NCBI GenBank assembly: GCA_037576215.1
Contig: JBANDB010000002.1
Span: 7,130,001-7,194,000, forward strand
Length of the DNA stretch: 64,000 bases
Reading direction: 5' to 3'
DNA from: Armillaria gallica
Lineage: Eukaryota > Basidiomycota > Agaricomycetes > Agaricales > Physalacriaceae
The position numbers were made by a program, and so were the translations under genes. Below the pieces are notes generated by a model. The model was not told the DNA's origin. It did no database searches and worked only from the letters and a program-made list of their open reading frames with translations. Below are positions 57,230 to 64,000 of this stretch, piece after piece (the first letter of the stretch is position 1; every line of letters starts with the position of its first letter).

Positions 57230-57870
57230 CCTTTCCGTACTCCGTTTGTGTCCAAGCCCGAAACCATGAAAGTAGTTGAGTCTCATCGAGACTCTACTTT
57301 AGCAGATTCTTATTTGGTCTATCCAGTCAAACCTCACCCTCAAAAAACAGAGGTTACGCCCCTGTTTCAACCAAATTCGGCTCTTACATCTCGGTCGAGG
57401 GTGCCAAAAGCTAGCTATAACGTCCATCCTACATCACGACGCAAAGATATCTCAAGTTCATCGTATGTACGCGCATGTCACCTCGTGGACACATCGATGA
57501 TCAGTTATCCAAAGGCGATTTTTGCGAGCAGCGCACTCTTAAGGGGGTATATTCACACCGTTCATAGATAAATGCACACACCATTCTTGTGAAGGGAAGA
57601 CCACCGATACTTGTTGCTGTCAGACATTGATACAGGTGTGAACTTGAAGGCAGTTGACCTTGATTTGGATGATTGTGAGTTAGCGATATGGAGTGTTTAT
57701 GACAATGACGCGAACAGTGATTTTGACAAGGACAATGGTGATCAGGATAAGACGGGCGTTGACACTACACTGGCGCCACATACTGTCTGGTGCATAATTG
57801 ACTATCAGAACCGCAAGGAAATCGCTCGACGAGGACGTTCGATGGGAAAGAAGCCATAATTTGACTGCGC
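57230..57870 (+). pseudogene. Block Y relic, third arrangement
   Basis: GTAGTTGAGTCTCATCGAGACTC, the VKPHPQKTEVTPLFQPNSALTS stretch, and the CATCACGACGCAAAGA, ATGTACGCGCATGTCACCTCGTGG and GACATTGATACAGGTGTGAAC stretches follow the Y block in order. It is shortened and has stops. Confidence 0.5.
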
Positions 57871-58420
57871 ATTTGGGAAGACAGCTGTACGCGCCATTGA
57901 GGCTGTCACTCCGAGGCTGTTGTATCCTTCCCGGTCGTACCGATGGATCGGGGAAGCTGCACCCATCATCGTCGACGACGACCAGGAAGCTACTTGTCCC
58001 TCCATCTCCCCCCCTCCGCAATGATGTCTTCGTGTGTCTGCGCCACTTCCCTCCCGCGCATCCTTCTCTTTTCCGGAGCGATGTCTTCCTCTGTTTGCAC
58101 ACATGCCCTCATTCCGCTCTCTACCTCTCATCCGCATATGTGCCCCGTCCTTCCCGCATGTGCATCCATCCCGGCTGCGCACCCGCGTAGACTACAACCG
58201 TCTTTGTTAGTATCAAGACCCTTGGAACGGTAAAACGATTACCTTTGTCAATCTCTCTATTCAGTGCCGCCTTAACTGGTGCACATCGCGTTAACTATAG
58301 ACCATCAGACTTGTATTCGTACGGTATAATGATTATCCCTACTTTTTGAATATTAATCCTCGCTTAAAGTCCGTCTCAAGACGAATAGCAACACCTTACG
58401 GAGGGTATAGACCTGGACGA
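57871..58420. other. Unassigned stretch
   Basis: Rich in short open frames on both strands. None is shared convincingly with another copy. No feature is supported. Confidence 0.4.
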
Positions 58421-59960
58421 GACAACTAGTAAATCCCGACGTGACAGTATTGACATTGGAGAAGGTGGTACAACCAAAAAAAGGCGAGGATTGGCCATCG
58501 CAGACTACAGCAACGAGAACCAAACACTGAGAACAAGATGCTCTCGCGAACATCGAGCTCATCAATGCACCGAAACAGACAACGCCCAGCTGTGATGACG
58601 ATCCCGACACGAAGCCCATGCTCTAAACTCGCCAGCCCGAGTGCCGAGGATATCAATGAAACGGGCCTGTATTTATGTTTTTAAATTGATCATATCTGGA
58701 GCAATCAACGAACTCACCTTGGCAGCAGTAATTACTAGCGCGTGCACCACTCATCCTGTGCGCGCGCGACGACCTAAACCCAATCTGGATCTAATTCAAT
58801 AGCCGTCGATGCGCTGCCATCCCTCCCAATCCTTGAGGAAACTATTGTCGCCTATGTACCGCGAGTCCGAATCTTGAATGCAGAAGGAGAGCAGATAAGA
58901 ACGGAGGACGACGGTGTCCCTAGCGAGGCGACCTTGAGATTGTAGAAGTAGCCGGTGCTGTCTTGGTGGCGAGCTTGAGGACGAGAGAGACGATGTTAGA
59001 AACAAGAAGAAGAGAAATCACAACCAACTCACCACCGTGACGCTCGACTGTATTCAATCGCCCTCGACGACTATCGAATCCTAGAGTCCTGGAATATCGC
59101 CTATGGGTTACTTCGTGAACACACAATGAAAATAGGCGACGTACCTTGGAAAAAAGAGATTTGGGCCACACAAAGGTAGCGGCCATGATGGCAGCATTGG
59201 CAGTCAACGTTTGGTGCATCCTGCCAAGCGAGGAATCTCCAATGCCATACCCGTTTGATTATCCCCTCCCGATAATCACCCCCTCATCCCGTCCACACAC
59301 GACAAGTCACATCCCATCTCAATCCAATTCGAGACTCCCCGACAGCTGTCGGCCCTTGGCAACGACGGACTCTTTCCAAGCCATGACTTCGAGTGACTGC
59401 ACTCAGCGTGTCCGGCGTCGAACCAGGCAGTTTTCGTCTCCTTCTCGAGATCGTCAGTAGTACTGGCGAAGTCCGCGGGGAATCATGGGTCAAAGGTGAC
59501 ATTATCGAATCCTCCGCTCTGAGAATCGGAGACGGTAATGATAGTTTTTTGAATGCGTCTGTTGGCCAAGGCCGACGGCGACGTTGGCATCCGAGGTTGG
59601 TTTTTCCTCATCTTTGCCTTCCTTGTTCCGTCCTTTTCTCCATCGACAGGCCTCCTTCGCTTCTTTTTGGCGTCACCTCGAGTACACATCCCGCCCTGTC
59701 ATCGCATGCGCAAGACATAGCGCTTCCTCCACGATGTCGACAGTTTCAAACTTGGTAGCGGGTATGGTGCTAAGTGAAAATGTAAGCCTTAGTCGCAAAA
59801 GTTCCAAAAAAACGATTCACCCGAAGAATCAAGTCAAAACGTGTTCCCTCTGCGGTCGACATGACTTTCAGTTGCTCAGTATACGGGATGAGCCCAGCAG
59901 CAACCGATGACCGTAAGCTAGAGATAGATGAGCACCGGCACGGACCAATAAAAACTGCTA
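58420..59960 (-). pseudogene. Z-block gene, copy 3
   Basis: Recognisable pieces on the minus strand: the LTISRRRRKLPGSTPDTLSA stretch (about 59,400-59,470), IGLRWDVTCRVW near 59,300, a GTACGTCGCCTATTTTC donor near 59,140, an exon with TGYFYNLKVASLGTPSSSVL in a shifted frame near 58,900-58,960, and RVGIVITAGRC near 58,600. Frameshifts and stops make it non-functional as read. A plus-strand patch with CSLCGRHDFQLLSIRDEP (59,840-59,900) is also present. Confidence 0.5.
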
Positions 59961-60089
59961 CGAACATCCTTCGTGTAACTGAATATCAGCAGGCGACCTT
60001 GAAGAGACATTTTGCAAGGCTCGTCATTACCGCGAGTAACAATGAGACTGGTGACCTCATGAATCGGTTTTGCTGGTTCGTATAATGGC

Positions 60090-61270
60090 AGATGACAATG
60101 CTCAGGCTATTATGAGTCTGGTATCTCAGGCTTACATTGTGGACTGAAGCTCTTTGGACGGTCCTTGTGGAGGTTGACGCGGGTGCCTCGCGCTGGTAGT
60201 ACTTGTGAAGTCGATAGCGAATCGAAGGTGTGTTGGGGACAGTTTGGCTGGCGATGTTGGCATCAAGGCCTATACAGCAATCTGTTAGCTCGCGATTCAG
60301 AAAAGGTCTGTCAAAACCTAAGGCCTCCGCTGTCGTATCCGCCATGACCCTAAGATTCGAGGAGTCGAGGTAAGGAAATGAATCACTGAATGATGTAGAG
60401 CAACATACCTGAATTTCATGGTAAGAGACAACTGGTAAAGTCGTCGTGAACAAGCAAGTGCCGGCACTGATGCCGGGAAAGGCAGTTCAAGTCGAACAAG
60501 AAAGCGAGACTGAGCGACGAGAAGATGATGACGGGCTCTGGCGTCGAAAACGAGCGGAGCCGGACAAAGTCCAACGATCCCGATACTGGGCACATCCTCG
60601 ACATGGCTACTCAGGAAACTTCGAGTAGCAGCATGAATGGTAACGGCACCAAGTACAGTACAATTGCACCCGCTTGCTGTTGGTACGATCCACGAAGAGC
60701 TTTCACCTGCCGTAGCGTCTGTTCCTCGATTTTCGGAGAGCCTTTTGATATAATGCGAGGTGAGTCTGAGCAGAGCGAGCGCACTGCCAACGACTGAGCT
60801 GTTGAAATTATATGAGAGAACGGTAGCTTACCGCATTCCCCCGATCTTTAAAGTCTATCAGAAGACGAGTGGTGAGATGGAACTGGATGGTAAAGTACGG
60901 AAGATAGCTGTTCGACAGAGAACGATTTAAGATAATGTGAAATTAAGATAAAAGGTAGAAGCCACACCTCCAGAACAAGAAGACGTTGAGAACACGCCGA
61001 GCCAGACGAGGTCCGGCTGCTATAATGATCCCGACGCGAGCACATACCCTACACCCGAGTAGTGAGAGGACCGAGTGCTGACAGCTGAAGACTTTGATGA
61101 TAACGCAAAGCTGTATTTTATCTGCTTTTAGATCAGTTGTATCCGGAAAAGTCAACCGACTCACCTTGGCGACGGAGACGCCAATTCCTTCTCGTTGACA
61201 TTTCTGCCGGGCTCCCAAAGTTATCCTTCCTGATTCTCGAGTGAAGCATCGACTGCAACCGATGCTAGAC
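60090..61270 (-). pseudogene. Z/X-block gene relics, copy 4
   Basis: 60,100-60,620 repeats the left part of the Z block (as at 1,700-2,200 and 52,000-52,600), including MPSIGIVGLCPAPLVFDA on the minus strand. 60,600-61,270 repeats the left part of block X, with the AGACTTTGATGATAACGC and TTTTAGATCAGTTGTATCC stretches matching 47,935-47,990. There are several stops and no intact frame. Confidence 0.5.
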
Positions 61271-62880
61271 TAATCGTAAGGGGCATGCGACGGAGGCAAC
61301 TTGAATTTAAGAAGAGGACGTGTGCTGCGAGCTTGAGGGTGTGTTAGAAACAAGGAGAAGTTAAATTACGACGAACTCGCCATATACAGTGATCCTCGAC
61401 TAGCACAGTCCTGGAATACTACTAATGATGTGTTACCCCACGAAAACACAGTGGAAATAGGCGATGTACCTTGGGAAAAGAGACTCGGGGCCGTGATGGT
61501 AGGTCGTTCTGCCAAGCGAGGAATTTCCTATTCCCGTTTGAGTACGCTCCCCAATAATCACCATCCGCACATAACGATTCCCTGACGCGTATTGGCCCTT
61601 ACAGCGGCGGACTCTCGTAAGTGGTGTTGAGGGCGATTTTGTGACGGGAAAGGACGATGTAGGCACGTAGACCCTGATGAATGACTCTGTCCGCAATGCA
61701 AGATGCTGTAGTCGATGTCCAGTAGACGACGCTACGAAATCCCTTTTAGCCAAGAGTTACGGAACCTTGATAAAGGAAGGGTGAGTTTCAGCAGTTCATT
61801 GGTTTTATTATCTTACCTCCCGCGTCTCTTGACTCGTCCATACTGAGGTGCTGCGCGTCGCGTCTTGCGAGATGAGTGTTGTGACCGAGATGGCATGTTT
61901 GGTTTGGTCAAACAAAGCAAAGTCTCCTTTCACCGCCATGCTCATTTTTTCTATCTCTCTTTTTTGTCCAGCAACGTTTCAAGACTTTCGTGCCCTGCTG
62001 GCTAGCATGACTACAACGTTTGTACACCAGGCGTGGAATATGGGCGAGGGCATCAAGCACGCGCGATGGATGATACATTTTCACCATTCTCCCTCATTCA
62101 AACCGAAGACGACGAATCCAAGGACCTTGTTATGGGCCCCTGAGCCGTGTGTCGCCATTCGGAAAGTGGCGTGTCCCCGCCACGGAGGGAAGGATCTGTT
62201 TGTCGAACTCGACGATGATGGGAAGAGCGTAGTGTGGGCTCGGAGAGGCGGCAGAGAGACCGAGAGACCGGGAGATATGTCATCCTCTCCATGAAGACAG
62301 CGCACCGTCGGGAGGTAGGATGTGCTGGGAATGGTACGGCTCTCCGATTTCTTGCATTTATTGGCACTCACGTCTCTGTAGCTCGACCTTACCCTCACAA
62401 TTCTTTCCTTCGCGTGAAGTACCAAGTCTTGGCCGCCAATGGCACGTCGAGGGCAGAGAAGGTTTGTGCGCGGGGATGGTAGGTGCCTTCTGTTAGTCCA
62501 CATAGCCCGATCTCACTCTTGATTGAAGCATACACTCGAAGATCATATCAAGCCCTTCCAAACACAAACACGCCGTCGTTTGGGATGCCGCGTGAAGACT
62601 ACAGATTCGCGTCTGGATGGTGTCGTAGTCTGCAATATTCCGTCCACTATATTTGGCGGAAAGCGACAAACTCGCCCAGAGACATGGCTACGCGAACATG
62701 GTGACGCGTGCTGCTAGTGCTGTCCTGTTCCACCCTCGCCCTATCCAAAGCAAGGCTTCTCCGAGTCGTACAACCCGCTTATCCCTTTAACATCATTGCC
62801 GTCGTGTGCTCATCATTTATGTCGCTGTCTGCTTTTCGGATTCTTGCCTCACATCTCCCCCTTGTCGCTCTCAAAATGAC
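61271..62880. repeat. Repeat block X, copy 2
   Basis: It parallels 48,060-50,190. The longest plus-strand frame (61,848-62,294, 148 codons) covers MSVVTEMACLVWSNK, LASMTTTFVHQAWNMGEG and CVAIRKVACPRHGGKDLFV. The same pieces, split by stops, are in copy 1, and in CpG-decayed form at 39,240-39,840. An intron-like CTCATTTTTTC...GTCCAG interrupts it. Minus-strand relics of the Z-type gene lie at 61,430-61,750. Confidence 0.55.
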
Positions 62881-64000
62881 CCGATCTCATCGTCGCTGTG
62901 GGCAAGTATACTGGTGAATGACTCATAGGTCTGTCCTCTTTGCGACAATCTCTCATGGTTCGAAAGCTTACTCGTTCTTACTAGCTCTAGCTGCGAAGAT
63001 ACCTCTTGATGATGGAGCTTAATGCCATCGATACGATGCCGCAATGTAGTTTCCCATGGAGGAATTGTTCCTTCGACAACACCTTGATCGCTAGCCAGAT
63101 GATCGTGGAGAAGAGACATCCTGGCGAATCATCTTCATCTCTCCCACTGCAGGACAAGTCTTCTCCGTTCCGTTCATCGATGAACTCGACAGCATACATC
63201 GAACACTGAGCCGTTCGGATGAGAACCGGACGCAAATGTTCGGCGGCAACCAAGACTAAAGCCACGACGGTAGTTGAGAGTTTGGGCCTGCCTCGTGAAG
63301 GCTACCGTAGCAGAATCAGAATCGGTTTATTGGTCGAATCTTGCCCTCGAAATCGAGCCTGTTACGCTCTCTATCCGACCAAATTCTGCTTTTTTGTCTT
63401 GACGTGTCTACGTCACGACGGGAAACTTCCCATTGATCTCAAGTTCATCTTATGCGCGCGCATATCACGTCGTGGGCTCCGGGGACCGGAGGCGATTTGT
63501 GCAAGCAGTCCAGTCTTGCAAACACGGCGTTCGTGGACAAATGTGCGCACACCATCCTTGTGCAGGGAAACTTATTGACGCTCTGCTATCAGATATCAAG
63601 ACAGATGTGCTAGCACTTTTGCGAGTCGGCAATATGGATGACGCAGATAGAGATCTCGACGAGAGATGATGTTGACCGGAATACAATGGACATCGATGCG
63701 GCAGCGGCGTCGCGTACAATAGGTAATCCCTCCTTTTGACTGGTGCATAAACATCGACTGATAACTATTAGAACCGATGTGGCCAGATTTTGATGGCGAA
63801 ACCCCTCAACGAGCATATAAGGAGCCGTATTCATCAGCCCATCCTTCACAAGACCCCTCGGTAGTGTCTTCCCCACCGGTCCCAGGGTCGCCGCCACGAA
63901 CGGTAGCAGCATCTATGTCTGTCGATGACATTGACCCACCAAAAGAATAAACTACAGCCGAGCCTCTTGATAGACCGTTATCGCTAGGTTCATGCTGCGG
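62880..64000 (+). pseudogene. Repeat block Y, copy 3 (cut by window end)
   Basis: It follows copies 1 and 2 in order: CTCATAGGTCTGTCCTCTTTG, the MMMELNAIDTMPQ patch, the ESLGLPREGYRSRIRI patch at about 63,280-63,330, the conserved intron at about 63,721-63,790, and then DFDGETPQRAYKEPYSSAHP and PSVVSSPPVPGSPPRT. The exon after the intron is open to about 63,948 (TAA), the best-preserved version of this exon in the window. The gene is unrecognised. Confidence 0.5.

Noticed and set aside
57680..58190. Overlapping 120-140-codon frames on both strands
   Set aside because: Low-complexity composition, mutually overlapping on opposite strands, and not shared with other repeat copies.
1..64000. tRNA, rRNA or other structured RNA genes
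   Set aside because: I looked for the usual landmarks and saw none. A covariance-model scan was not possible here.

Overview
This is nuclear DNA from a filamentous fungus, most likely a basidiomycete of the Agaricomycetes. The genes are intron-rich with short introns (about 45-60 nt), and STAND/NACHT receptors of the mushroom type are present. The mobile elements also fit: a chromodomain Ty3/gypsy retrotransposon, Tc1/mariner-type DDE and Tnp2 (CACTA) transposases of the kinds usual in Agaricomycetes, and hAT-like elements. I saw no rRNA, tRNA, CRISPR or operon structure.

Layout. 1-7,350: a host repeat unit holding degenerate gene relics, an unrecognised minus-strand gene (2,060-3,301) and, head-to-head with it, an apparently intact eight-exon NACHT receptor (3,895-7,346). 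8,143-29,302: an old Tc1/mariner-type transposon with 33-bp terminal inverted repeats. Nested in it are two nearly identical 8.9-kb gypsy elements in inverted orientation (A, + strand, 9,542-18,436; B, - strand, 19,214-28,116) and a TA-flanked MITE (28,166-28,633). The 777 bp between the gypsy elements is the N-terminal half of the host transposase gene, turned round: the target-site duplications of A and B are exchanged in exactly the way an inversion between them predicts. About 31,800-35,585: a decayed Tnp2 transposase. 37,740-43,830: another copy of the host repeat unit, interrupted by a 2.8-kb hAT-like element (39,861-42,681) and smaller elements. 43,840-46,585: unassigned. 46,594-47,209: a short hAT-like element. 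47,400-64,000: two more rounds of the host repeat unit, with a second intact NACHT receptor at 53,625-57,034.

How it fits together. The host locus is a tandem segmental array. Blocks that I call Y (plus-strand gene relic), Z (minus-strand gene), NLR, and X recur in the same order, and Y recurs about 12.7 kb apart (50,200 and 62,880). The unit on the left was expanded by nested transposons. The two receptors keep identical intron positions and phases over eight exons (1,025 and 1,013 codons by my splicing), while almost everything else in the units is broken. This suggests that the receptors are what selection maintains. Their reconstructed architecture is a C2-like N-terminus, a helical domain, NACHT, and a C-terminal beta-type domain that I recall from mushroom metacaspase-like proteins, which points to a self/non-self or cell-death sensor.

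Base composition. From about 6.3 kb to 42.6 kb the DNA is conspicuously poor in CpG and its stops are typically TGG/CGA to TGA. The exceptions are the gypsy pair and one MITE at 40,650. This is what long-term cytosine methylation and deamination would leave, with the CpG-rich insertions being younger.

Limits: everything here was read by eye. Protein family names come from motif recognition, not database searches. Gypsy A and B differ by many one- or two-base homopolymer length changes, so some frameshifts may be sequencing errors, and the inversion itself needs long reads to exclude an assembly flip.
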